Notes under the pieces: generated by a model
The model's database searches: none
What the model saw: only the letters and a program-made list of their open reading frames with translations
Told to the model about the DNA's origin: nothing
Translations under genes and position numbers: made by a program
Part shown: piece after piece, positions 34,827 through 43,776 of the stretch
Layout of the letters: each line of letters begins with the position of its first letter
How positions within the stretch are numbered: position 1 is the stretch's first letter
From: Hymenobacter properus
GTDB taxonomy: Bacteria > Bacteroidota > Bacteroidia > Cytophagales > Hymenobacteraceae
Direction of reading: 5' to 3'
Length of the DNA: 64,000 nucleotides
Assembly (NCBI RefSeq): GCF_015694735.1
Contig: NZ_JADQDP010000001.1
Location: 1,302,001 to 1,366,000, forward strand

Positions 34827-35531
34827 TCACGAACGCAGGCGCACCTGGTCGTAGAGGGCGACGAAGGCGGCCAGGGTGAAGGCCGGGTAAAGCGCCGTCA
34901 GGTCGGCCACCATTTCCTGCGCGTTGGGGTGCTGCGGACCGGCAAATGGCAGGTCGGGATGCTGGGCAAAGTGCTGGCAGAGCTCAACAAGCAACAGGGG
35001 CCAGTGGGCATAGCCCAGCGAGAGGGTAAGCAGCTTGATGTAGCCCGTGAAGTCCACCCCAAGCGGCTCGGGCAGGCGACCCTCGCCGAAGGGCAGGTAA
35101 TAGAGGGCCGGGTCCTGCTGCTCGTCGTGGTAGAAGCCCACGCCGGCTTCCTCGGTGTTCAGGTCCACGACCTTGAACTGGCGCAGGCGCTCGAAGCCCG
35201 GGCGCAGGAGCCGCTCGAAATACACAATGCCCTCCCAGCTGCCGTAGATGTCCTGCATTCGGCGAAGGGCCAGCCGGCCGCTGCACTCGGGGTGTTGGTC
35301 CTCCAGCTCTTCGGGCACTGTCCAGGCCAGGTCGATGCCGTTGCCAACCTCGCAGTAGGCCCACATGACAGGTGCTATCCACTCCGGGTGGTCCATCCGC
35401 GCGATTTCCTGCGGGGTCGGCTCGGCGTAAGAGCGGCGTGGCGACAGCAAGTGAAAATGCACCCTACATGCCGGGGCAATAATACGGAGGTCCATCAGGA
35501 ACTCGACGGCTAACGGCGATAAATCCGGCAT
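34827..35531 (-). CDS. Hypothetical protein, SMI1/KNR4 (SUKH)-like
   Basis: 234 residues, single gene facing the giant gene. There is no signal peptide. The central part (about 65-185) has the SUKH-like flavour: an early acidic/aromatic strand, SGRLALRRMQDIYGSWEGIVYF, then FKVVDLNTEEAGVGFYHDE, a tyrosine-rich strand DPALYYLPFGEG, and a final helix FTGYIKLLTLSLGYAHWPLL. SUKH proteins are often immunity proteins against polymorphic toxins, but no toxin gene is adjacent. The plus-strand open frame over the same bases (34662-35513) is a shadow: its product is low-complexity and lacks family features. Medium confidence in the fold. Confidence 0.62.
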   Translation of the reverse strand: MPDLSPLAVEFLMDLRIIAPACRVHFHLLSPRRSYAEPTPQEIARMDHPEWIAPVMWAYCEVGNGIDLAWTVPEELEDQHPECSGRLALRRMQDIYGSWEGIVYFERLLRPGFERLRQFKVVDLNTEEAGVGFYHDEQQDPALYYLPFGEGRLPEPLGVDFTGYIKLLTLSLGYAHWPLLLVELCQHFAQHPDLPFAGPQHPNAQEMVADLTALYPAFTLAAFVALYDQVRLRS

Positions 35532-35944
35532 ATAGGGCGAAGGCTGCTGTTCTTAGGCAAAGCTAAGCAGCTGTCATAACGTCGCAGCTGGCAAAGGCCG
35601 ACGATTTCCTATGTACCTAATGGGGTGTGTTATTCCAGTTGACCCTTTTTCAAGGTAATGTCCATCAGGTTTTGTAAGCTGGCCCGGATGGCGCTGTTAA
35701 TGCCGTCGAAGCCGAGCCACCTACCCGGAAAGGCGAGTGCCACCAACGCAGCTTTTACCAGCGCACTCTTCACGACCTACGCGACCGGGCCAAGCTGCCC
35801 TGCGGCAATGATGTCTACTGAAATCTATTCTACATTTAGAGCATTCCCCCGCATCTACCATCGAACTAAAAACGACCGCCCCCCGGAGTTAATCAATAAG
35901 CTACCGCGCCCAAGCACCGGCATCAGCAGCTATGGGCGGGGCCC
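35532..35944. other. Gap with possible decayed coding remnant
   Basis: About 410 bases without a supported gene. On the minus strand, 35630-35776 reads as a 48-codon open stretch ending at a stop (GRWLGFDGINSAIRAS, then MDITLKKGQLE) with an in-frame stop just upstream, which looks like the tail of a broken gene; I cannot name a family. The right half (about 35815-35900) is AT-rich. Confidence 0.35.
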
Positions 35945-35948
35945 AACA

Positions 35949-35982
35949 AAAAAGAGCCGCCCCAACCGGAGCGGCTCTTTTT
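35949..35982. terminator. Bidirectional terminator after the minus-strand T9SS gene
   Basis: AAAAAGAGCCGC (35949-35960) pairs with GCGGCTCTTTTT (35971-35982). It lies 19 bases beyond the stop of the minus-strand gene and provides a U-run for minus-strand transcripts. Confidence 0.85.
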
Positions 35983-36000
35983 ATCGGTGTGAAGTGGCAA

Positions 36001-39000
36001 CTATTCCAGCACCACTTTCTGGGTGAACACCTCCGTGCCCGCCTGCACGCGCAGCGTGTACACGCCGGCGGCCAGGCCCTGGGTGGTGAGGGTATGCTCA
36101 GGAGCGGCACTCAGGGCCTGGGTGCGCACCGTCTGGCCCAGGGCGTTGAGCAACGTGGCCTGGCTGGCGCCGAGGCCATTGAGGCGCAGGGTGAGCTGGC
36201 CGGTGTTGCTCGGGTTGGGGAACACGCTCAGGGCGTTGCTGTTGGTTTGGGCGCGGGCCGCCAGCACGTTGGTGGCGGCAATGGTGAACGAGCCCGGGGT
36301 GTCGGAGCTGCCGAAGCCGCTCACGGCCACGTAGTAGCGCTGACCTACCACCAGGGGCGAAACAACGACCGGCGCTGCGAAGGCCGTGTTATTGGCGCCG
36401 CTGCCCTGGCAGAACACCGAGGTGAACGGACCGGCTGAGCAGCTCGGGCTGGTGTACACGCGAAGCGCGCCGGCCGCCGCGCCGGTCAGGGTGAAGGTGC
36501 TGGTGGTGGCGTTGGCCGTGAAGGCAAACCACACGTCCTTGGGCAGTGAGCCGCCGGCGCAGGCCGGCAGGTTCATGTTGCCGGTGGTGGTAACGGTCGA
36601 GCCCACGTTGGTAGCCGATACGGCCGTGCTGCTCAGGGCCACGGCGCCGCAGGGGTCGTCGTTGGTAGGCGCGGTGAGGGGCGTGGTGAAGCTAAACGGA
36701 CCGGCCAGGGTGCTGCTCCCGTTGAAGCCGCCGCAAATCTGCTGCACGTAGAACTGGTAGGCCGTGGTGGGGCTCAGGCCCGTGAGGGTGGCCGTGTTGG
36801 CGGTGAGGCCCGAGATGGTGGTGCCGGTGGCGGTGGGAATGAAGCCGCTGGGGCCGTAAATCACCGAGTAGGTACCGCCCGTGCTCAGCGTGCCGCTCCA
36901 GTTGGCCACGGCGGTGGTGTTGGTGAGCGTGCCCGTGCCCAGGCCGGTGGGCGCCGGGCAGTTCGGCACCGGCGAGGCGCAGATGGTGAAGTTACCCAGC
37001 GTGCCGGTGGTGCTGTACTCGTTCACGCGGATGTAATAGGTGGTGCTCGGCGAGAGGGTGGTCAGGTCAAGCACCGGCGCGGCCGTGTTGGAGGCCGTAC
37101 CCGCGCAGGAAATGTAGGTGAGCGGGCCGGCGCAGGCCGTGCCCGAGTAAGCCCGCACCACGCTGGCGGCGCCTCCCGTAACGGTGATGCGCACCTGCGT
37201 GCTGGTGGGGCCGGTAGCGGCCGTGGTGAACTGGAACCACACGTCGCGCGGGGCCGAGATGGAGCCGCAGCCCGTGCCCTGCGTGCCGCCGGCGTAAGTG
37301 CTGCTGGGCGTTTGCGTAGCGCCGATGGTAGTCGAGTTTATCGGCGTGCACACGTTGCTGATGGTCAACTGCGTAGCACCGCAGGGGTCGTCGTTGAGGA
37401 TAAGCGTGGTGAACGCAACCGGGCCAGCGGTTCCCGAGTTGGAGCCCGCGCCGCAGTTCGACGTCACGTAGAACTGGTAGGTGGTGCCCGGCGTGAGGCC
37501 CGTGATGGTGGTGCTGCCCGTGGTGATGCCCGAAACCGAGGTGCCGCCCGTGGCGGGGTTGAAGCCCGTGGGGCCGTACACCACGGTGTAGGTGCCGGTG
37601 CCGCCCGTCAGCCACGAGAGGGTGGCCGTGGTGGTAGTGGTGGTGGCCGTGAGGGTGGCCGGCGTGAGGCAGCCCGTGGCCGACTCCAGCACGATGTTAT
37701 CCAACCCAATATCGGTGACGCCGAAGTCGGCGCGGCCGCGGAAGCGCAGCACCGACGTAGCCGAAGTGGCGCTGATGGGCAGCACAACGGTGTTAAATCC
37801 CGTGCCCGTGCTCAGCTTGTAGCCGTCGAGGCGGCTAAACGTGGTGCCGCCGTTGGTCGAAAGCTGCACCACCAGCGAGTCGCTGCCGCTGGTGTTGATA
37901 AAGTCGAAGCTCAGGCGCTTGGCGCCGGCAGCGCTCAGGTCCACGTAGAGGTCCAGGGTGCCGATGAGGCCGTTGGTGGCCTGGCCGCTGTGGAAACGGG
38001 CCGAATGGGCCCCTTGGCTGCCTGCGGGCGTGTAGCCCCAGGAAGCGGGGCTTACCCAGGCCCCGGCCGTGCCGTCGTCTTCGCGACGCCAGGAGTTGTT
38101 GCCCGTGGAGGGCGTGTTGCGCCACGACACGGTGGGCACGTCACGCGTGTTGCACACGTCCAGCCAGGTGTTCTCGAAGCTTTCCACTACCGGCAGGGTG
38201 GCGTAGGTGGGCGGCGTGGAGGAAATGGTGACGGCCGTGGAAGTAGTCGATTGGGCGGTGCCGCTGCAGGTCACGCGGGCACGGTACAGGGTGGTCGTCG
38301 TTTGGCCCGACACCGTGTAGGTGGCGCTGGTGGCGCCTGCAATGTCGGTGTAGCTGGTGCCGCCGTTGGTGGAGGACTGCCACTGGTAGGCCAGGCCGCC
38401 GTCGGTGGAAGCGCCCGAAAGCGACACCACGATGGCCGACGAGGCGCAGGTGTTGGTGGCCGTGGCCGTGGCCGTGCCAGCCGTGGGCGCGCTGCTGCAC
38501 ACGGGGTTGGCCGAAACGCCCATCACGTTCAGCACGCCCGTGGTCGACGTTTTGCTGAAGCCGACGCTTTGCACCTGCTTGCTTATGTTGGCCGCCGACA
38601 GCGTATAGCGGAATTCGTAGAGGCGCGGGTCGGAGGTGTTGTTGGTGATGCTGTTGTCGGCCACGCTCACGCGGCCCAGGCCGATGATGGCCGCCCCGCT
38701 GCCCCCGTACCAGTCGCTCACCGTAGAAGCCGGGAATACCTGCGTGGTGCCGTCCGTAAACGTCACGGTCACCACCATGGTGCTAACGCCGCTGCCGCTC
38801 GAGGCCAGCACGTAGATGTCGCCGGCCGTGCGCGGCGTGGTCACGGTGAGGGTGCCGGTGCCGCTGGTGGTGTTGATACGCAGCGAATTGTTGGCCGTGT
38901 AGGCCGCAAGCTGGAACGTGAGCCCCGGCGTGTTGGCGCTGGTGATGAGGCCTGACGCGGGCAGGCCCGACGTGGAAGAGGTGCCGGCCGGGTTGGTGTA

Positions 39001-39207
39001 GCCCACCGTCATGAGGGCGTAGGAGGCGCCGTCGAAATCGGCCGTGGTGCGGGCCGAAGCGGCACCGGTACCGTCGGCCACCACGTCGGCGGTGTAGCCG
39101 GTCACAACCAGGGGCACCGGAGCAGCATGCGCTGCACCGGTTACCAAAGCCCCCAGGCCCAACGCGCAAAGCAACGGACGATAGGTGCGTGTAAACAGTT
39201 TTTTCAT
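36001..39207 (-). CDS. T9SS-secreted protein with Ig-like, jellyroll and fibronectin type III domains
   Basis: 1068 residues from the ATG at 39207; upstream in-frame codons precede the signal peptide (MKKLFTRTYRPLLCALGLGALV then TGAAHA) and were rejected. A unique N-terminal beta domain (about 30-245) is followed by an Ig-like repeat with YQWQSSTNGG and YRARVTC, a MAM-like jellyroll (VVESFENTW, ARFHSGQATNG), then two fibronectin III modules (YTVVYGPTGFNP, YSVIYGPSGFIP). The latter alternate with two PPC/CUB-like domains (NDDPCGA, RDVWFQFT / KDVWFAFT). The C-terminal sorting domain has SVFPNPSNTGQLTLRL and ends QKVVLE. It is probably a cell-surface or secreted adhesin or scaffold; no catalytic motif was seen. 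Confidence 0.92.
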   Translation of the reverse strand: MKKLFTRTYRPLLCALGLGALVTGAAHAAPVPLVVTGYTADVVADGTGAASARTTADFDGASYALMTVGYTNPAGTSSTSGLPASGLITSANTPGLTFQLAAYTANNSLRINTTSGTGTLTVTTPRTAGDIYVLASSGSGVSTMVVTVTFTDGTTQVFPASTVSDWYGGSGAAIIGLGRVSVADNSITNNTSDPRLYEFRYTLSAANISKQVQSVGFSKTSTTGVLNVMGVSANPVCSSAPTAGTATATATNTCASSAIVVSLSGASTDGGLAYQWQSSTNGGTSYTDIAGATSATYTVSGQTTTTLYRARVTCSGTAQSTTSTAVTISSTPPTYATLPVVESFENTWLDVCNTRDVPTVSWRNTPSTGNNSWRREDDGTAGAWVSPASWGYTPAGSQGAHSARFHSGQATNGLIGTLDLYVDLSAAGAKRLSFDFINTSGSDSLVVQLSTNGGTTFSRLDGYKLSTGTGFNTVVLPISATSATSVLRFRGRADFGVTDIGLDNIVLESATGCLTPATLTATTTTTTATLSWLTGGTGTYTVVYGPTGFNPATGGTSVSGITTGSTTITGLTPGTTYQFYVTSNCGAGSNSGTAGPVAFTTLILNDDPCGATQLTISNVCTPINSTTIGATQTPSSTYAGGTQGTGCGSISAPRDVWFQFTTAATGPTSTQVRITVTGGAASVVRAYSGTACAGPLTYISCAGTASNTAAPVLDLTTLSPSTTYYIRVNEYSTTGTLGNFTICASPVPNCPAPTGLGTGTLTNTTAVANWSGTLSTGGTYSVIYGPSGFIPTATGTTISGLTANTATLTGLSPTTAYQFYVQQICGGFNGSSTLAGPFSFTTPLTAPTNDDPCGAVALSSTAVSATNVGSTVTTTGNMNLPACAGGSLPKDVWFAFTANATTSTFTLTGAAAGALRVYTSPSCSAGPFTSVFCQGSGANNTAFAAPVVVSPLVVGQRYYVAVSGFGSSDTPGSFTIAATNVLAARAQTNSNALSVFPNPSNTGQLTLRLNGLGASQATLLNALGQTVRTQALSAAPEHTLTTQGLAAGVYTLRVQAGTEVFTQKVVLE

Positions 39208-39233
39208 CTGAAGTAGGCTGGTTAGAATTTTTT

Positions 39234-39241
39234 CAAATGTA
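39234..39241 (-). promoter_or_regulatory. -7 promoter box for the minus-strand T9SS gene
   Basis: On the minus strand TACATTTG matches TAnnTTTG exactly, 26 bases before the ATG, inside an AT-rich leader. Confidence 0.5.
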
Positions 39242-39569
39242 GAAGGAAACAAGGCTGTTAATACCCTGACAACCTTGATTTTTGAAACGCTAAACCATCC
39301 TGCGCCCCCTTCAGCCAACCTTCATATTCTGAAAAACGCTAGCTTTTTTTAAGGAAAGGCAATGGATGGTACGGGCAGAAGAAATATTATTAATACAGCC
39401 GGGCAGAATTTATACATTCAGCAAAATAGCTTTTTTGCTAAATCCTTTAATGCAGCAAGATTCAGGTCTATGGGATTAAAAGGCCTCTCAGTGAATAAAG
39501 CGCACCTAATTTCTCAAATAGACTACACCATTCTAGCTCCTACCCCGCAGGATAAGCTATACTTATACC
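39242..39569. other. Low-GC intergenic stretch
   Basis: AT-rich sequence with several poly-A/T runs and a small hairpin (AGCAAAA...TTTTGCT near 39420). The plus-strand open frame 39362-39781 crosses the terminator and the end of the GH28 gene and has no protein-like signature. I see no gene here. Confidence 0.5.
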
Positions 39570-39597
39570 AAACAGACCCCGCAATGGGGGCCTGTTT
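39570..39597. terminator. Terminator at the end of the minus-strand pectin operon
   Basis: AAACAGACCCC (39570-39580) pairs with GGGGGCCTGTTT (39586-39597) around a short loop, with a U-run in the minus-strand transcript. It lies about 120 bases past the GH28 stop and is the likely end of the 55-39 kb operon. Confidence 0.8.
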
Positions 39598-39716
39598 CTG
39601 CTATTCATCAATTTTGCGGGCTTGCCTGACGACCACCAATTGCCTTCAAAGGGATGTGCCGACGCAAGCACTGGCCGACAGCAAATGCACCAGCCATTCT
39701 TGCCGCGCCCGGCGGG

Positions 39717-41372
39717 TTACTTTTTGGTTACCGTCACCACCTTTCTGTTTACACCCACGCCCAGTTCCAACGCCTGCTTAGCCTTTGAAGCATCGGTGTT
39801 GAGCAGCCGGATGTTTTGGGCCTTTTCGGGGCCCGACACGCGCAGCAGCACCGCCGCGCCTTGGGCGTAGCGGATTCCGTCGAGGGTGATGTTGCGGCTG
39901 TTGTGCACTTCCATCACGGGGTCGGTTTGAGTGGGCAGCAGCGTCACGTTACTCAGGCTGATGCGGTCGGCCTCGATGCAGACTAGGCCTTGTTCGCTCC
40001 GCAGCACGGCGTTTTTCAGGCTGATATCCTGAATGGCCATTTCGGGCAGGCCGCGCACCAGCATGCCGGTTTTGGCGCCGTTGCAGGTCACGTCCGTAAT
40101 GTAGATTTTGCGAAACTGCGGCGTGCCCGCGTCCACCGGTTTGGGCGGCGAGGCCGGGCGCTCCTTCGAGCCGGGCACCTGCGGGCTGGGGTCGCGTATC
40201 ATGTAGTACATGTCGAAGAGCAGAGCCTCGTTGAGAATGTCCTTCATGGTGATGTGGTCGATGAAGATGTTCTCAACCACCCCGCCCCGGCCGCGCGTGG
40301 TTTTGAAGCGCAGGCCAATGTCGGTGCCAATGAAGGTGAGGTTGGAGGCGTAGATATTGCGCGCGCCGCCCGACATCTCCGAGCCAATCACGAAGCCGCC
40401 GTGGGCGCGGTACACGGTGCAGTTGCGGATGAGAAAGTTCTCGGTAGCCACGCCGCGGGCCCGCCCCTGCTCGTTGCGCCCGCTCTTGATGCAGATGCCG
40501 TCGTCGCCGGCCGAGAACGAGCAGCCCTCCACCAGGCCATTGCGGCACGATTCCAGGTCCAGCGCGTCGGTGTTGGGGCTGTAGGGCGGGTTGATAACGG
40601 TCACGTTGCGCACCACCACGTCGTCGCTCAACAGCGGGTGCACCGTCCAGGCCGGCGAGTTCTGGAAGGTGACACCCTCAATCAGCAGGCGCTTGCAGCC
40701 ATCGAGCACCAGAAAATCGGGCCGCAGGTAGTCCTTTATGTCTTCAAAATCGGCAACTTCCTTTTTCTCCTCGGTGAGCACGCCGGCTTCCTTCACGGTG
40801 GTGCCTTTCAGGGCCTGGGCGGTGGGGTACCACCGGTCCTGCTTCTCGTTGAGGGCGCCGCCAGAGGCCACCAGCTTTTTCCACTCGCTTTCCAGGGTGC
40901 GGGCCTTTTGCACCATCCACCAGGCCTCGCCCGCCCCGTCGAGGATGCCGCGGCCGGTGATGGCCACGTTTTCCAGGTTTTTGCCATAGATGAGCGGCTG
41001 GTTGCGCACGGCAGCTAAGCCTTCCCAGTTGGTTTTGATGAGCTTGTAATCGGACATTCGCTCGCTGAACTGCACGAGCGCGCCGGTAGCCACGTGCAGG
41101 TTCACGTTGCTTTGCAGCTCGATGGGGCCGGTGCGCCACTGGCCGGGCGGCACCAGAACCACGCCCCCGCCCTTGCTGGCGCAGGCCGCAATGGCTTGCT
41201 GAAAAGCGGCGGTGTTAGGGGTTTGGCCGTCGCCCACGGCGCCGTATTTGGCAATAGAAAACGTGTCGGTTCGAAAGGCCGTGGTTTTGACGGGCGGCAG
41301 CGCGGCGGGCGTCTGGGCCGCGGCGGCGTGGGTTGAAAGAGCCGTGAGGGCCAGAATAAGCTTGTTTTTCAT
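39717..41372 (-). CDS. GH28 polygalacturonase-family glycoside hydrolase
   Basis: 551 residues from the ATG at 41372. A signal peptide (MKNKLILALTALSTHAAAAQ) is followed by a right-handed beta-helix starting FSIAKYGAVGDGQTPNTAAF. The GH28 active site is complete: Asn-Thr-Asp at about 267-269, GDDGICIKSG with Asp290-Asp291, AHGGFVIGSE with His324, and the RFKTT block at about Arg355. It should cleave alpha-linked galacturonic acid chains of homogalacturonan or rhamnogalacturonan in the periplasm. A long loop at about 130-200 separates early helix coils and may shape an exo-acting pocket. Last gene of the minus-strand locus. Confidence 0.94.
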   Translation of the reverse strand: MKNKLILALTALSTHAAAAQTPAALPPVKTTAFRTDTFSIAKYGAVGDGQTPNTAAFQQAIAACASKGGGVVLVPPGQWRTGPIELQSNVNLHVATGALVQFSERMSDYKLIKTNWEGLAAVRNQPLIYGKNLENVAITGRGILDGAGEAWWMVQKARTLESEWKKLVASGGALNEKQDRWYPTAQALKGTTVKEAGVLTEEKKEVADFEDIKDYLRPDFLVLDGCKRLLIEGVTFQNSPAWTVHPLLSDDVVVRNVTVINPPYSPNTDALDLESCRNGLVEGCSFSAGDDGICIKSGRNEQGRARGVATENFLIRNCTVYRAHGGFVIGSEMSGGARNIYASNLTFIGTDIGLRFKTTRGRGGVVENIFIDHITMKDILNEALLFDMYYMIRDPSPQVPGSKERPASPPKPVDAGTPQFRKIYITDVTCNGAKTGMLVRGLPEMAIQDISLKNAVLRSEQGLVCIEADRISLSNVTLLPTQTDPVMEVHNSRNITLDGIRYAQGAAVLLRVSGPEKAQNIRLLNTDASKAKQALELGVGVNRKVVTVTKK

Positions 41373-41386
41373 ATTGAAATCAAAGA

Positions 41387-41474
41387 ACGTCATGCAGAGC
41401 GCAGCGAAGCATGACGCGTGTAGTAAGTATTTAATTACCCCACGCGAGATGCTTCGCTGCGCTCTGCATGACGT
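41387..41474. repeat. Hairpin repeat family A, copy 4
   Basis: Arms 41387-41412 and 41449-41474 are perfectly complementary over 26 bases (ACGTCATGCAGAGCGCAGCG...), continuing imperfectly inward. It separates the six-hairpin gene from the GH28 gene. Confidence 0.92.
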
Positions 41475-41498
41475 GCTGTTTATTCGCTGCGTTAACCT

Positions 41499-43700
41499 CT
41501 ACGGCATCTTCTGCAAGCCTTCCCACTTCACCTTCCACCCTTTCGGGATGCCGGGGTTGGATTCCTTGGCGCCGTCGTAGCCGGCGCACATGAGGGCCAC
41601 GGCCGCCAGCAAGCCGCCATTGCCGGGCAGGTAGAGGGGCAGGCGGCCTTCCTGGTAGTTGTGGCCGTTGGGCAGGTAGGTGTTCTTCTGCACCTTCATC
41701 AGCAGGGCGTCCACGGCCTTGTCGGGCAAGCCGAGGCGGGTGGCCGTCATCGAAGTCATGGGGAAATCCCAGCCCCAGGTGTCGTTCCAGCTCCAGTCTT
41801 TCCAGATGAGGTCGAAGGTGCGGCGCATGGTGGCGGCGTCCTGCTGGCCGGTGGCGGGCATCACGCCCAGCGCGGCCAGCACCGAGGGATGGTCGGTTTT
41901 GAATTCGGGGTTGGTGTAAGAATCGAGGGCGCTTTCGGCGGCCAGGTACACGCCGTTGGCTTCGGGTAGCTTCGAGAGTTTAGCCAGCACTTCGTCCCAC
42001 TTGGCATTGCGCGGCTGGCCCTGGCGCTCGCGCCATTTCTGAGCCACATTCAACGCCCAGTGCCAGTACACCAGCTCAAACGTGGGGTTGAAGGTTTCTT
42101 CGGCCTTGAACCGCTCCTGCGCCGGAATCACGCCTTTGCCCAGAATAAACCGGCCTTTGTCCTGCTCAAAAAACGGGTACGACGCCATGAACTCGGCCGT
42201 CTGGGCCACCCGCTCCTGGTAGAGCTTCAGCGTGGCGGCGTTGGGGTGGGCGCGGTAGGCTTCCTCGGCGAAGTAGATGGTGTGGGGCTGCTGCCAGATG
42301 AGAAACGCACCCACCGACGACGGCCCTTCTTCGCCCCAGGGGTCGGTCATTTTCTGCCAGCGCCAGCCGGCGTAGCCCTGGCGCTGAGCAATGCCGCGGG
42401 CCACGGCCTGCACGTCGGGCCGGGCGTACCAGGTGAGGCTCTTCTCCAGGATTTCGGGCCGGCCCCACAAGGCGAAATGGGCCGCGTGCCACCAGTGCAT
42501 TTCGAGGTGCGGGCGGCCGTACCAGCTGTTGAGCAGCAGCCCGGTTTCCTGCGGCGGCTGCGAGCCGGCGTTGTGAATTTTGGTCAGGTACTGCGAGAGC
42601 ACCACACGCCGCTCCAGCTCCTTGGCGCGCGGGTCGGGCGTGCCGCCAAAATCGACGGCGCCGCCGCTGCGCCAGAAGGCCGGCCACTGCTGGCGGCTGT
42701 TGGCGAGCGTGGTGGTAAAGGTGGGCGCAGCTGCTTTGGCCCTAAGTGGTGCAAACTCGCAGCCCAGCTCCAGCACGGCGCTTTTGCGGTCGGGCGCGAG
42801 GATGAATTCGTGGGGCCGACCAGCAGCCAGCACGCCCGCACCAGTCCAGTTCAGAGCCACGAAATACTTCGTCGTATCGAGCTGATGCGTGAGTAATGCG
42901 TGGCCGGATTTCTGCTCCGCAATGGCCGATTTGTGCGCGTCATCGTGGCTGTAGTCCACGGCCATATCGGCCCAGCCCGCCGTGGGAAAGGGGAAGCGCA
43001 GGGCCACTTTCAAACGCCCAGCCTTCAGCAGCTCCGAGGTGACTTTAGCAGCCACCGCGTCCTGCGTCTGGTGGCCCACGGTTAGCACGTCCACCGCGGT
43101 GCCTTCCACCGTAAAGTGGCTCTTGATTTCGCCGGTCCAAGGGTTCAGCACCTGTTGAATGTTCTTGAGGTCGCGCACCCCGGCGGGTTGGCCGTTCTTT
43201 TTCAGAATCAGGAAGCCCAGGTTGCCCAGCTGCAGGCGGTGCGGGTTGGCGCGGAAGTAGTCGACTGCTTCCTTGTTGCCGGGCGTTTTCACCTGCACGG
43301 CATAGCTCACTTTGCGGCCGTTCAGGGTGTATTCGCGCAGGCTTTGCTCAAACCTATAGCCTTCTTTATTCGGAAAGCGGTGCCAGCCCCACTCCGACTC
43401 GGTGCCGAGCGGCAGGCCCTTTTCGTAGTGCTGCGGGAAGGTCTGCAGGCCGGTAACGTCGACGGTAAAGGCAAATTTGCCGTTGCCGACAGACAGCGAG
43501 TTCAGCGAATCGGTGTTGGTGACGACGACCTTGTGCCGCTCTACCACAGCCTGACGGTTGATGGGCTGAGCCTGCGACGTGAAGGCGAAGAGCAGCAAAG
43601 CTGCCACGCGAGCCACCTCGCCCCCGGCCCCGAAGAATGCTTGGCCGCATTCCCCCAGGAGAGGGGAGCCCGACGAGTAGTTCAAGTTTTTTCTTTTCAT
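41499..43700 (-). CDS. Six-hairpin (alpha/alpha)6-type glycosidase-like protein
   Basis: 733 residues from the ATG at 43700. An N-terminal beta-sandwich (LSVGNGKFAFTVDVTGLQTFP) precedes an (alpha/alpha)6 toroid with WYGRPHLEMHWWHAAHFALW, YAGWRWQKMTDPWGEEGPSS, ELVYWHWALNVAQKWR and the terminal HNYQEGRLPLYLPGNGGLLAAVA. The layout resembles GH65/GH95-like enzymes; no CAZy family can be fixed by eye. The signal peptide is odd: MKRKNL is separated from the hydrophobic core VAALLLFAFTSQAQ by about 28 glycine- and serine-containing residues encoded by a hairpin repeat (43613-43668). That insertion may weaken export. Locus context points to a pectin side-chain sugar. Confidence 0.75.
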   Translation of the reverse strand: MKRKNLNYSSGSPLLGECGQAFFGAGGEVARVAALLLFAFTSQAQPINRQAVVERHKVVVTNTDSLNSLSVGNGKFAFTVDVTGLQTFPQHYEKGLPLGTESEWGWHRFPNKEGYRFEQSLREYTLNGRKVSYAVQVKTPGNKEAVDYFRANPHRLQLGNLGFLILKKNGQPAGVRDLKNIQQVLNPWTGEIKSHFTVEGTAVDVLTVGHQTQDAVAAKVTSELLKAGRLKVALRFPFPTAGWADMAVDYSHDDAHKSAIAEQKSGHALLTHQLDTTKYFVALNWTGAGVLAAGRPHEFILAPDRKSAVLELGCEFAPLRAKAAAPTFTTTLANSRQQWPAFWRSGGAVDFGGTPDPRAKELERRVVLSQYLTKIHNAGSQPPQETGLLLNSWYGRPHLEMHWWHAAHFALWGRPEILEKSLTWYARPDVQAVARGIAQRQGYAGWRWQKMTDPWGEEGPSSVGAFLIWQQPHTIYFAEEAYRAHPNAATLKLYQERVAQTAEFMASYPFFEQDKGRFILGKGVIPAQERFKAEETFNPTFELVYWHWALNVAQKWRERQGQPRNAKWDEVLAKLSKLPEANGVYLAAESALDSYTNPEFKTDHPSVLAALGVMPATGQQDAATMRRTFDLIWKDWSWNDTWGWDFPMTSMTATRLGLPDKAVDALLMKVQKNTYLPNGHNYQEGRLPLYLPGNGGLLAAVALMCAGYDGAKESNPGIPKGWKVKWEGLQKMP
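43613..43668 (-). repeat. CCCTCTCCT-type repeat inside the six-hairpin gene's signal sequence
   Basis: On the minus strand the unit reads CCCCTCTCCTGGGGGAATGC, then an internal palindrome (GAATGC/GCATTC), then GGGGCCGGGGGCGAGGTGG. The flanks match the second copy at 43728-43776 on the opposite strand. The element is translated in frame between the n-region and h-region of the signal peptide. Confidence 0.6.
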
Positions 43701-43727
43701 GCAATCAACTTTAAAATCATCTGGCAA

Positions 43728-43776
43728 CCCTCTCCTGAGACTTCGCGCTTCAAGCGAACAAGGGCCGAGGGTGAGG
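43728..43776 (+). repeat. CCCTCTCCT-type repeat, second copy
   Basis: CCCTCTCCTGAGACTTCGCG, a short inner hairpin, then GGGCCGAGGGTGAGGT. It fills the gap between the six-hairpin gene and the stop of the DUF4450 gene, in inverted orientation to the copy at 43613-43668. Confidence 0.6.

Noticed and set aside
34662..35513. 283-codon plus-strand frame overlapping the SMI1/KNR4-like gene
   Set aside because: It starts in the terminator of the giant gene and its product has no recognisable fold, whereas the minus-strand protein has a plausible domain.
39362..39781. 139-codon plus-strand frame
   Set aside because: It runs through a terminator and the 3' end of the GH28 gene; the product has no protein-like pattern.
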